Positions 54,188-62,854 of a DNA stretch of 64,000 nucleotides are shown in pieces; the stretch's first letter is position 1, and the number at the start of each line of letters is the position of its first letter. Origin of the DNA: Winogradskyella aurantia (lineage in GTDB: Bacteria > Bacteroidota > Bacteroidia > Flavobacteriales > Flavobacteriaceae); the NCBI RefSeq assembly GCF_002266855.1, contig NZ_NGJN01000005.1, positions 124,001 to 188,000 of the forward strand, in the 5' to 3' direction. The position numbers and the translations under genes are program-made. Under the pieces are notes generated by a model. It saw only the letters and a list, made by a program, of their open reading frames with translations, was not told the origin of the DNA and did not search any database.

Positions 54188-55480
54188 TTATCTTTTAAAG
54201 GGTTGCTTCTTACCATAGGTCAATGAACGCCATACCCATTCAAATGGGCCGAACTGAAAATACTTTAACCATATTGGACTGGTGATGAGTTGGAAAATCC
54301 ATATACTGAAAACCACATAGTATAATTCATAACGCTCTAATTGACCGTAGAGTCCAAAACCTATGAAAACAATAGAAGTGATGATACTATGCATTAAATA
54401 ATTAGAGAGTGCCATTCTACCAACAGCAGCCAATCCCGATTGAAGGAAGCCGATAATTCCGGACTTGATAAACAACATAAAAAGACCAATATGGCCTAAG
54501 GTTACAAATAAACGACCTACACTGTAAGTCTGTGAGGCTTCATAAATTTTTAATGCATCGAAATTACTATCGGTAATCAATCTAACCTCATAGTAATTAA
54601 TACTTAAGCCAACGATATAGCCGATAAGCAATAATACTGCGTAAAATTTTACGGTTCGTTCACCATGCAGGATACGCAACTTAAAAAATGCCATACCTAA
54701 AAACATAAAACTTAAGATATCCCATGCGCCATAACGATATTGGAACCAGGTCTGCATCCATTGAATCTCACTAGCTTTATGTTGCATTACTTCGAAATAA
54801 TTTCCATGCATACCATCTATTTGCTCCTGTATCTCTTCTGATGTTTTTTTGTGTTTCGCTTCGTCCCATTTAGCCACAGCTTGTTCAGCGTTTTTATCGA
54901 GGGTGGCGCCGCTTTCTTTTAAGGCCGTAGCTTGTTCCGCTTCTTTTTTAAGGTCTTTGTTTTTGTGATAATCGCTAACATCCCAGACCATTCCTAAGCC
55001 TATTAAAACCGCGGCAATAATCAATAGATTTTTAACCGGTAGGTTTCTAAATGGAAACAAAAAGAATCCAAATAGGGCATAGGCATATAGTATGTCTCCA
55101 TTCCACAGGAATACCCAAGAGTTTAAAAGTCCAAACAATAATAACCACACTATTCTGCGGTAGTAAACATCTGCTGTAGAAATACCAGCACCTTTATCGA
55201 TGAGACGTGTGGTAAGTAATATGACGCCCGCACCAAAAAGAATAGTGAACAGACCGCGCATGGTGCCTTCAAAAAACATTTCGTTGGCAAACCATACCCC
55301 ATAGTTTGGGCCTTCGGTATGTCCAAGTACACTTGGGTCTGAATACGAAAAGGGTAATCCCATACCGTTTATATTCATTAGTAAAATACCAAACAGGGCG
55401 ATACCTCTAATTACGTCTAGGGCATTAATGCGCGATTGATTTTGTGTAGGTTTAAATTCATTGGTGGTTAGTGGTTCCAT
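54188..55480 (-). CDS. DUF418 domain membrane protein
   Basis: 430 residues. N-terminal RINALDVIRGIALFGILLMNI, about eight to ten TM helices, and a C-terminal DUF418 domain (AAVGRMALSNYLMHSIIT, then FQFGPFEWVWRSLTYGKKQP). A long soluble, Lys/Glu-rich loop lies near 175-230. DUF418 proteins are distantly like acyltransferase-3 enzymes. It is the first gene of the five-gene minus-strand unit 55480-49496. Confidence 0.88.
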   Translation of the reverse strand: MEPLTTNEFKPTQNQSRINALDVIRGIALFGILLMNINGMGLPFSYSDPSVLGHTEGPNYGVWFANEMFFEGTMRGLFTILFGAGVILLTTRLIDKGAGISTADVYYRRIVWLLLFGLLNSWVFLWNGDILYAYALFGFFLFPFRNLPVKNLLIIAAVLIGLGMVWDVSDYHKNKDLKKEAEQATALKESGATLDKNAEQAVAKWDEAKHKKTSEEIQEQIDGMHGNYFEVMQHKASEIQWMQTWFQYRYGAWDILSFMFLGMAFFKLRILHGERTVKFYAVLLLIGYIVGLSINYYEVRLITDSNFDALKIYEASQTYSVGRLFVTLGHIGLFMLFIKSGIIGFLQSGLAAVGRMALSNYLMHSIITSIVFIGFGLYGQLERYELYYVVFSIWIFQLITSPIWLKYFQFGPFEWVWRSLTYGKKQPFKR

Positions 55481-55582
55481 GGATTATTGACTTAGTTTAG
55501 TTGAAATGCGTCTTTTCTTTGAAAAGAAACTTGTTTGGTTAGGTATAGGTGATGGTGTTAATACTTCTGGTGTTATACTGTA

Positions 55583-56038
55583 TTACCCGTAGGTGTCATT
55601 TTGAATAGTATCTTCCAAAGCACTAAACTTTATTTGGTTGCTAATTGAAGCATTCCTTGTTTTTTTGAATTGTACATAGTGTTGAGATCCTACGCTTTTT
55701 CCATTTGATAATTTTTGGAAAAGTATAGTTTGGGGGTAATTAGCCTGGCCAATTCGCAAGGGCTTGCTGTTGGAAGAAGTGTTTATTGTTATAAGTCTTA
55801 GTGTCTTATTATAGGATTCCCATGGGTCTAAGGAAAGATGAAATGGCAAACATGAGGCATGTAGCAATCTATCAGAAGTAACTAAATCCTTATCGAAGAA
55901 GGCCTGTTTGAAGGTCAAGAATATTTTGTTGTGCTTTAGGGTAGTGGTTAAGAATTGGCAATAACAATGCAAATTCCAAGTCAGAATTGGCAATAGCCCA
56001 AAAACTATCACAATTCCTGAGGATTGTTTTAAGCGCAT
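55583..56038 (-). CDS. Hypothetical protein with N-terminal signal or TM anchor
   Basis: 151 codons. The N-terminus MRLKQSSGIVIVFGLLPILT looks like a TM or signal helix, followed by a polar region (SLDPWESYNKTLRLITINTS, YPQTILFQKLSNGKSV). I do not recognise it. It ends 102 nt from the DUF418 start on the same strand. Coding status is uncertain, but shadows of real genes are excluded because the opposite strand has no gene here. Confidence 0.45.
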   Translation of the reverse strand: MRLKQSSGIVIVFGLLPILTWNLHCYCQFLTTTLKHNKIFLTFKQAFFDKDLVTSDRLLHASCLPFHLSLDPWESYNKTLRLITINTSSNSKPLRIGQANYPQTILFQKLSNGKSVGSQHYVQFKKTRNASISNQIKFSALEDTIQNDTYG

Positions 56039-56145
56039 TTTGGTTGGTTCAGTTAGTCGGCAGGTAAGCTAAAGGATAAATCTGGAAGATTTAAATATAC
56101 AATAAATTTCAATTGCTAATACAACAGGTAAGAGGACTTCTTAAT

Positions 56146-56367
56146 TTAATTATAAAGCACCTTACTACAGTAACTCATATCCATTTTCATAAGCTCTAAA
56201 TTTTTAGCAAGTCTACCTGGCTTATCCAATGTCTGAACAAAAACGTTGTTGTTGCTATCATTAGCGACGTATTCTGTACCGAGAATGGTCATAAATTTAT
56301 AAGGAGGGAGATCAAAACAGTGACTTCCTAGTTTGATACCCTTTTTGCATTTAGATTTTCTAAACAA
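56146..56367 (-). CDS. Small ORF, uncertain
   Basis: 73 codons, MFRKSKCKKGIKLGSHCFDL..., with a plausible but unrecognised composition (VANDSNNNVFVQTLDKPGRL). It lies between two other minus-strand ORFs with no opposite-strand gene. It may be a fragment of a larger lost gene. I cannot assign a function. Confidence 0.3.
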   Translation of the reverse strand: MFRKSKCKKGIKLGSHCFDLPPYKFMTILGTEYVANDSNNNVFVQTLDKPGRLAKNLELMKMDMSYCSKVLYN

Positions 56368-56393
56368 ATGTCAGAATGTGGGTGTTTTTAATA

Positions 56394-56729
56394 TTAATAA
56401 AGAATATTGTCCAATATGCTGTCTAATCTGCCCTCATTGATACTTAGGCGACCGTCTGACATAAAAATCTTATGGATTTCTGTTCTAAATTCACTGAGTT
56501 CCATCATTGTAAATTGATGGTCATGTATGGCCCTTTCAATTTTGTCTAAGCGTTGTTCCTCGCTATCACCGTTAAATTCCTTGTAAATTTTTTTAAATGT
56601 ATCGCCGTTAGCCTTTGACTTAATTAGCTCAAGTTCTATAGGAGTTTCCTCCATATCAGCATTGGCACAGAGTAATAAAATGTAAAGTTGTAATTCGGTT
56701 TTATCCCATTGGTTAGGTCGAGATGTCAT
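56394..56729 (-). CDS. Small helical protein, TerB-like pattern
   Basis: 111 residues, all-helical and acidic, with WDKTELQLYILLLCANADME at the start and SEFRTEIHKIFMSDGRLSIN near the end. The LYILLLCANAD... and FMSDGRLSxxE segments are in the style of TerB/tellurite-resistance-like helical proteins of flavobacteria. Soluble and cytoplasmic by prediction. No function is assigned. Confidence 0.6.
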   Translation of the reverse strand: MTSRPNQWDKTELQLYILLLCANADMEETPIELELIKSKANGDTFKKIYKEFNGDSEEQRLDKIERAIHDHQFTMMELSEFRTEIHKIFMSDGRLSINEGRLDSILDNILY

Positions 56730-57007
56730 AATTTTTAGTTTTTTGGTTTTAGTTACTCATTTGACATTGAAAGTTAAGTCGATTGAAATGGGATACACTA
56801 AAGATAGTTAACATAACGTATAAAATACCTGTTGTAAAGAGTATTTAGTTATTTATATGAGTTTTGGGTCTTCTTTTTATTGATTTAAGGATTGGAGGTG
56901 ATTGTAAATGGGTTTAGACGCTATTTAAATCGTGGGACGAAATAACAAAAGATTTGAAAAAGTCAGTTAATACAGGATAATTATTAGTTAAAGTCTACGA
57001 TTTTAAA

Positions 57008-57769
57008 TTACAGACTTTTCTTTTCGGGAATTTGTCCTGTTTCATTAATAATAGCTTCGAAAATACGATCTATTTTATTGAGCTCCAAAATATAACCTGA
57101 GAGTCTGTAAAGCATATCATCCATAAGATTTTCATATTCAATATCACTAAATATTTTAGTCTTATCAATAGGTAGGCGCGATTTTGATTTCCAGCCTAAT
57201 CTACCGTAACTATCTACATCTTTTAAGGCATAGTTTTTTGTGAGGTAGGGTACAAGGTCCTCTTCAATTTTATTATCAAGACCTGAAAATTGATCTTCGG
57301 CACCTTTTACGGCCCTAGACCATTGGTAGAGTAAATTTTTTAAATGCTCCTTACGTATGAGATTTAAACGGCCAGACTGCAACAAGTCAGATAATGCATT
57401 TTCTGAGGGCGTAAAGCGCGCATATTCGAAGCCCATAAATAAAATACTATCTGTGTTTATAGAGGCAATTTCAGTTGGGTCTTCACCTATTAAGCCCATA
57501 ATGTACCTACCGGTTTTGAGACATTGCTCATTCATTTTAATAGCCCCAGCAAGTTCTTTTTTATTTTGTTGAAATTCACTCTTTAAATTTGCCAATATAT
57601 TTTGCTCTTCTAGTTTGGCAATACGTTCTTCATTCCACGTATTGATTTGTAATGCAATGAGAATACCTATCACTACGAGAACAATTTCGCCAAGGGCGTA
57701 TTTGAGGTACTGGGTGGTTTTATTCTTCTCCATTAAATTGTATCTTATTTTACGAAATATCTTAATCAT
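57008..57769 (-). CDS. DUF6090 family membrane protein, solitary copy 23
   Basis: 253 residues; head MIKIFRKIRYNLMEKNKTTQ, TM about 23-43 (LQINTWNEER). Motif LLQSGRLNLIRKEHLKNLLY then QWSRAV. Close in motif and tail to array copy 3. It is 7.7 kb upstream of the array start and same strand, separated by the acyltransferase operon, with 278 nt before the next gene and 134 nt to the BNR gene behind it. It shows that a copy can exist and be kept without array neighbours. Confidence 0.9.
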   Translation of the reverse strand: MIKIFRKIRYNLMEKNKTTQYLKYALGEIVLVVIGILIALQINTWNEERIAKLEEQNILANLKSEFQQNKKELAGAIKMNEQCLKTGRYIMGLIGEDPTEIASINTDSILFMGFEYARFTPSENALSDLLQSGRLNLIRKEHLKNLLYQWSRAVKGAEDQFSGLDNKIEEDLVPYLTKNYALKDVDSYGRLGWKSKSRLPIDKTKIFSDIEYENLMDDMLYRLSGYILELNKIDRIFEAIINETGQIPEKKSL

Positions 57770-57903
57770 AATTTAAGTATAAATTGCCCATGCACTGGTT
57801 TAGTAAGTAACTAAAACTAGCTGCTGAAGTGTTTCTAACAATTAAGCCCTAATTTAATACAGAATTAAATATCTAATTTTTCGGAAAAATAGTTTCATTT
57901 AAC

Positions 57904-60900
57904 CTATTCCTTTATAATCAGAGCTGGCAGGTTTAAAGCTTTAAAACTAGTATTATAGGTTTTCATTTCACCATCAATAATAGCGTCATGTTTTTGTCTC
58001 AAACCATACCAATGTTTTAATAAGTCTGATAAACGTTCCTTGGCACCTTGGGTGAGCATTGGGTCTGCGCCATCAATATAACCAGCTAGATTAATTAACT
58101 GTGCGTTAAGTTTGTTATTAAAATTTATGACATCTTGAAAGGTCTTTTGTTTAGGCTGTATAAGTTGCTCTTCCCAGGTATTTATTCTGGTAATCAGGGT
58201 GTCGCCAAGTTTTAAAAGATCTAGAGCTTCCGGTTTATCCTTTAGAAGTTCACTATAATTACCTAACTGACGCTTTGCTGATCTCATATTATTTACGGAT
58301 TCATGAATTTCCTTAACCGTATTGGCTATGGTCTTAAGCGTGTTGTATTGTATCTCGTAGTCGTTCTGAGTAGCCTCAATGGCTGGATCTGCTAATACCT
58401 TAAAACTTATATCCTTTGCAGTGTCACCTTGGGATAATATAGCCGTATAATCACCTGGTGGCGTGGAATGACCTCCAAGTCCACCTAGAACAAATACATT
58501 TTCTACTGGTGGAATGTCCGTAGTGGTAAAATCCCATGTCATTGAATTTATACCAACCTTAGTAGGTAGAACTTCTGGTTTTGAAGGTCCACCAGGCCAT
58601 GATTTAAAGTTCTCTGCAGGTTTGTTGGTGTAACGACGTATGGTATCACCATCTTTAAGTATGACTAGCTGAAAATCGAGAGTGTCCTTATTTTTTGGTA
58701 TAAAATAGCGGAACGTAACCCCACTTTTGGGATTTTGGCCTTGCCTCTGTGCGTTTGTTGTTCCTCCAAAAATACGATAGCTATCCTTGGGTTTGAAGAG
58801 TTGAAGTTCGCTCTGATTGTTAAGTTGTTGTATCGGACTTAAATCATCTAGAATCCAAAAACCACGTCCGGCTGTGGCAGCTACTAGATCATTGTCTTGT
58901 ATTGTGAGATCATTAATAGGAACTACAGGTAAATTTAATTGCAAAGGCTCCCAGAGTTGGCCATCGTTGAAAGATAGGTAAAGGCCCGTTTCAGTACCAG
59001 CGTAAAGTAAGCCTTCCTCTACCTTGTCAGCCCTCACCACCCTTGCAAAGCCATTAGGGTCATTTAAACCATTGGTGATTTTTGTCCAACTCTCACCATA
59101 ATCCGTTGTTTTAAAGATATACGAGCTTAAATCCATAGACTTGTAGCGCATAACCACAATATAAACCGTCCCTGGATTGTGTTCAGAAATGTCAATACTG
59201 TTGATAATGCCATCGGAAATTCCTTTTGGGGTAATAGCTTTCCAAGATTGACCACCATTTTTTGTAATGTGTAACAAACCATCATCCGTGCCTGCAAGTA
59301 GAACGCCTTTTTCATGTTGTGATTCTACCAATGCCGTAATTGTATTGTAGTTTTCCCCTCCTGCAGCTTCGTTAGTGAAAGGCCCTCCTCCAGGACCGTG
59401 TTTTTCAGTTTCATTTTTAGTGAGATCTGGACTAATAGTATCCCAACTTAAACCACCATCAGTCGTTTTGAAGACCACATTACCCGCGTGGTAAATAGTT
59501 GACCTGTCGTGGGGTGAACTAATAATAGGAGCGTTCCAGTTGTAACGGTATTTTGAGTCTTTTGGAGCTATACTTAAGCCAAGTTCCGGATACTGCTTGA
59601 TCGATTTTTGTTCAGTTGATTGAGAATACCACTTGCTTATATTGCCTTGATAGGTGCCGCCATAAACCACACTTGGGTTGTCTGGGTCAAAGGCTAGAAA
59701 TGCACTCTCACCGCCTGCCGTTGGATACCAATCTTTCCAGCCAATACCGGCATCTCTAGTTCTGCTTGCTATAGCCATAGTAGAGTTGTCCTGCTGACCC
59801 CCATAAACGTAGTAGGGAACACGATTATCTGTAATTACGCGGTAAAACTGAGCAGTAGGTTGATTTTTCTGTGTACTCCAACTTTTGCCACCATTTAGCG
59901 AAATATTAGCTCCGCCATCATTTGAATTAATAAGGCTTAAGTTATTGTTGGGATTAATCCATAAATGATGATTATCGCCATGTGGAACAGGAATATTACT
60001 AAATGTACGTCCACCATCTATAGATTTCATAAGCGGTGCATTAAGTACATAAACGAGATCTTGGTTTTGAGGGTCTGCAAAAATCTCCATGTAGTACCAA
60101 GATCTGGTAATATTGATTCGGTTTTTATTAACTTGAACCCAGTTCTTACCAGCGTCATCCGATCGGTATACCCCTGCCTTTTCAGCTTCAGCTTCAATAA
60201 CGGCAAAAACCCGTTCAGAATTGGCTCGGGAAACAGAGATTCCAGCTTTGCCAATTATTTCTGGTAGTCCAGATTCCATTTTTTCCCAACTGCTACCGCC
60301 ATCTATGGATTTATAAAGACCTGAACTTTCACCACCAGATTCTATATACCAAGGAAAGCGCCTGTGTTCCCACATAGCAGCATATAAAATTCTTGGATTA
60401 TTGAAATCCATGGATAGGTCTGAAGCACCAGTGATATTATTAATAAATAAGGCTCTTTCCCAAGTTTTGCCACCGTCTATGGTTCTGTAAATACCCCGTT
60501 CTTCAGAAGGGGCGTATTGAGCTCCTTGAGCTGAGACGTAAATGATATCGGGATTCTTAGGGTGTATTATGACATCAGAAATGTGCCTAGTCTTTTCTAA
60601 ACCGATATGGCTCCAGGTTTTTCCAGCATCCATAGACTTATACACACCATCCCCCATTGAGGTCATTACACCTCTTGCAGCATGTTCTCCCATTCCTACA
60701 ACGACAATATTTGGGTCAGATTCGCTTACAGCAATAGCACCTACCGTACCTGTTTTAAAATGGCCATCGGAAATATTAAACCAGGTAGTACCTGCATCGG
60801 TAGTCTTCCATACACCACCACCTGTAGAACCCATATAAAAGGTTAATGGTTGGCCTACAACACCAGTGGACGCCACGCTACGCCCTCCTCTAAATGGACC

Positions 60901-61038
60901 TATATTACGCCACTTAAGGCCTTGGCTGAGGCTATCGACCAGATGACTTTGAGAAGTTTGTTTTTGTTTTTTTCTTTGAGGATAAACACTTAAGCTTACG
61001 CATAATAAGGCGCAGAACGCCAATTGAAATGCCTTCAT
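57904..61038 (-). CDS. Exported BNR/VPS10-sortilin-like beta-propeller protein, second paralogue
   Basis: 1044 residues, signal peptide about 1-20, then a Lys/Gln-rich stretch (RKKQKQTSQ). BNR/Asp-box motifs recur ([73 protein letters not shown]). The first block [11 protein letters not shown] is equivalent to RNIGPGGMSGR in the paralogue at 10899-14120; order of repeats and the helical end are the same. Likely a surface or periplasmic scaffold or enzyme; no catalytic residue is clear. The solitary DUF6090 gene lies downstream. Confidence 0.85.
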   Translation of the reverse strand: MKAFQLAFCALLCVSLSVYPQRKKQKQTSQSHLVDSLSQGLKWRNIGPFRGGRSVASTGVVGQPLTFYMGSTGGGVWKTTDAGTTWFNISDGHFKTGTVGAIAVSESDPNIVVVGMGEHAARGVMTSMGDGVYKSMDAGKTWSHIGLEKTRHISDVIIHPKNPDIIYVSAQGAQYAPSEERGIYRTIDGGKTWERALFINNITGASDLSMDFNNPRILYAAMWEHRRFPWYIESGGESSGLYKSIDGGSSWEKMESGLPEIIGKAGISVSRANSERVFAVIEAEAEKAGVYRSDDAGKNWVQVNKNRINITRSWYYMEIFADPQNQDLVYVLNAPLMKSIDGGRTFSNIPVPHGDNHHLWINPNNNLSLINSNDGGANISLNGGKSWSTQKNQPTAQFYRVITDNRVPYYVYGGQQDNSTMAIASRTRDAGIGWKDWYPTAGGESAFLAFDPDNPSVVYGGTYQGNISKWYSQSTEQKSIKQYPELGLSIAPKDSKYRYNWNAPIISSPHDRSTIYHAGNVVFKTTDGGLSWDTISPDLTKNETEKHGPGGGPFTNEAAGGENYNTITALVESQHEKGVLLAGTDDGLLHITKNGGQSWKAITPKGISDGIINSIDISEHNPGTVYIVVMRYKSMDLSSYIFKTTDYGESWTKITNGLNDPNGFARVVRADKVEEGLLYAGTETGLYLSFNDGQLWEPLQLNLPVVPINDLTIQDNDLVAATAGRGFWILDDLSPIQQLNNQSELQLFKPKDSYRIFGGTTNAQRQGQNPKSGVTFRYFIPKNKDTLDFQLVILKDGDTIRRYTNKPAENFKSWPGGPSKPEVLPTKVGINSMTWDFTTTDIPPVENVFVLGGLGGHSTPPGDYTAILSQGDTAKDISFKVLADPAIEATQNDYEIQYNTLKTIANTVKEIHESVNNMRSAKRQLGNYSELLKDKPEALDLLKLGDTLITRINTWEEQLIQPKQKTFQDVINFNNKLNAQLINLAGYIDGADPMLTQGAKERLSDLLKHWYGLRQKHDAIIDGEMKTYNTSFKALNLPALIIKE

Positions 61039-61229
61039 TAGAGCGGTTTTAATTAGTTAGTATCATATTCCCTTGATATCCGAGATATATCAGTTTCAAA
61101 AGTTACAGAAAATTTGTCTATTTGCCATTTATAAATGTTAAGACATTTGATTTTGCAACCTTAGGGCTATACGCACCAGCATATAACAGGTTTAGCTATG
61201 GGAAAAAATGTTGTGAAAGTCTAGTAGGG

Positions 61230-61421
61230 TTATCCTATTTGACCGTCTTCATTGATGTCCGTACCAGAATGTGTTTCTAATAATTTTAAGGTTTTTAGAA
61301 GTAATGCCTTGGTTTTTTCTAATTCACTTTCGAGTTGAGTTACGCGTTCATCCAAAGAGTCGGCCTTACCTTTTTGCTCGTCAAGTTCACTTTGTTGAAT
61401 TAAATCCCAGAATAATCCCAT
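61230..61421 (-). CDS. Small coiled-coil protein with half EF-hand ending
   Basis: 63 residues. MGLFWDLIQQSELDEQ is followed by a heptad-like coiled coil (SLDERVTQLESELEKTKALL) and a C-terminal DINEDGQIG that looks like a single dockerin/EF-hand calcium loop. The Met-Gly-Leu-Phe start and DxNxDG end recur in small flavobacterial proteins as I recall, with unknown function. Its opposite strand has no gene. Confidence 0.6.
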   Translation of the reverse strand: MGLFWDLIQQSELDEQKGKADSLDERVTQLESELEKTKALLLKTLKLLETHSGTDINEDGQIG

Positions 61422-61503
61422 TATGATTGGTTTTGATGAAGTAGGAAATTATGTAGATAGTAGAGGGCTACTTATTAGTGTTCAAGAAAGATATTATGTT
61501 ACA

Positions 61504-62763
61504 CTATTGTATAAAGGTAACCTTTTTTATCAAGCCGTTTTCAATTTCATAAATGGCTACAGCACGAAGCGTTTTGCCGTTAACCCTGACTTCTTCCTCG
61601 TCAATAACCTTATTGCCAATCACAATGCGATTTTTGATAATCGCGTTAAGATCTGGTGCATTCTTGAATAAATTTGTATATGCGGTTCGCATCTGATCTT
61701 TGCCTTGAGCCGTAAGTTGGTTAGGGTAGTTATATAGTGTTATATCATCTGCATAGGTTGCCATAAAGCCCTCTATATCCCTTTGGTTGTAGGCCTCTAA
61801 TTGTTGTTGAACAATGGCTTCTATCATTGAACTCACTTCACGACCGCCATCTGTTTTCACTCCTGCTACTTGATCAATGGTCTTTTCATTATTGTCTTCC
61901 GTTACGAGTTCCACGGCCATAGCAAGCTTGTTAAAAACGGGGTTCACCGTTATTCGTGTAATATTGAAAATTCCGAATGATGAAAGATTTTCTACTGTTT
62001 TCCAATAATTATCTTTTTGTAAGGTCAATTTGTATAAGGTGTTCTTTTTTCCTGAGAGTAACGTCTTTGGGTTTAACCAACACATATCCTCTACATCTTC
62101 AATGGTATTGGCTATAGTTCTTACGCTACCTGTTGCAGGATTTAACGATTTTATTTGCCATTGATTAGGATTGGATTTAGATATGAAACTGACTAAATCT
62201 GAACCTGGAATTCTATGAATAGAGCGTCCTACATTGGTTGCATATTTTCGGTTTTTACTACTTCGAAGGTCAGTTATATAGAGATTGAGCATGTCATCCT
62301 CAATCACTGCGGAAACAATAGTGTTCTCATCATACCAGACATAATAAGCTACAATAAGGTCTTCGATAAGCGCATAGGATTCTCCAGTGCTAAGGTCGTA
62401 CGCGTAAAGACCTTGTTTACCATCCTTGTCAAGCCTTACGGCAGAAACTTCATTTTTATTCGGGATGTTCAATGGTGAATACTCACTACTTTCGGTGAAG
62501 TTCACCCAGATTTTTGAACTATATTTAATAAAATACTGCGCAATATCTGTTTGTCCGTTCCTTGTGGAGGCATAAAAAAGCCGATTGTCATTTAAAAATG
62601 ACGGTTGATTGTCGTACCCACTATTGTTTGAAATATTCTCGAAATTACTTAGCTCAATTGACCCGTTTTCAATATTTAAATCGAATAGTACAACTTCAGT
62701 ATCTGACTGGGCAAATAGGCCAAAGGGAATAAGAAAATAGAGGAAATGGATTAATTGTTTCAT
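61504..62763 (-). CDS. Exported PD40-type beta-propeller fused to a SnoaL-like domain
   Basis: 419 residues, signal peptide about 1-18. Residues 25-290 have repeated TolB/PD40-like blades (YDNQPSFLNDNRLFYASTRN, KQGLYAYDLSTGES, IHRIPGSDLVSFIS). From about 310 an NTF2/SnoaL-type domain follows (VQQQLEAYNQRDIEGFMATY, AQGKDQMRTAYTNLFK). Such alpha+beta barrels bind small hydrophobic molecules or act as isomerases. The fusion is unusual to me. A terminator separates it from the acyl-CoA dehydrogenase downstream. Confidence 0.75.
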   Translation of the reverse strand: MKQLIHFLYFLIPFGLFAQSDTEVVLFDLNIENGSIELSNFENISNNSGYDNQPSFLNDNRLFYASTRNGQTDIAQYFIKYSSKIWVNFTESSEYSPLNIPNKNEVSAVRLDKDGKQGLYAYDLSTGESYALIEDLIVAYYVWYDENTIVSAVIEDDMLNLYITDLRSSKNRKYATNVGRSIHRIPGSDLVSFISKSNPNQWQIKSLNPATGSVRTIANTIEDVEDMCWLNPKTLLSGKKNTLYKLTLQKDNYWKTVENLSSFGIFNITRITVNPVFNKLAMAVELVTEDNNEKTIDQVAGVKTDGGREVSSMIEAIVQQQLEAYNQRDIEGFMATYADDITLYNYPNQLTAQGKDQMRTAYTNLFKNAPDLNAIIKNRIVIGNKVIDEEEVRVNGKTLRAVAIYEIENGLIKKVTFIQ

Positions 62764-62803
62764 TAATAGCGAGTTAATATTTTCTAAAGGTATAAAAATA
62801 AAG

Positions 62804-62831
62804 AAGCCAATTCAAATGAATGAATTGGCTT
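62804..62831. terminator. Terminator between acyl-CoA dehydrogenase and the propeller protein gene
   Basis: Perfect 11-bp inverted repeat AAGCCAATTCA / TGAATTGGCTT with a 6-nt loop, followed by T-rich or A-rich bases on both sides. Both flanking genes are on the minus strand, so it ends the acyl-CoA dehydrogenase transcript (coming from 64000). Confidence 0.8.
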
Positions 62832-62854
62832 TTAGAATTAAAATTTTAATTTAT

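Noticed and set aside
61133..61148. Inverted repeat AAATGT-TAAG-ACATTT upstream of the second BNR gene
   Set aside because: AT-rich six-base arms are frequent by chance in this DNA and no promoter element is at a meaningful distance.
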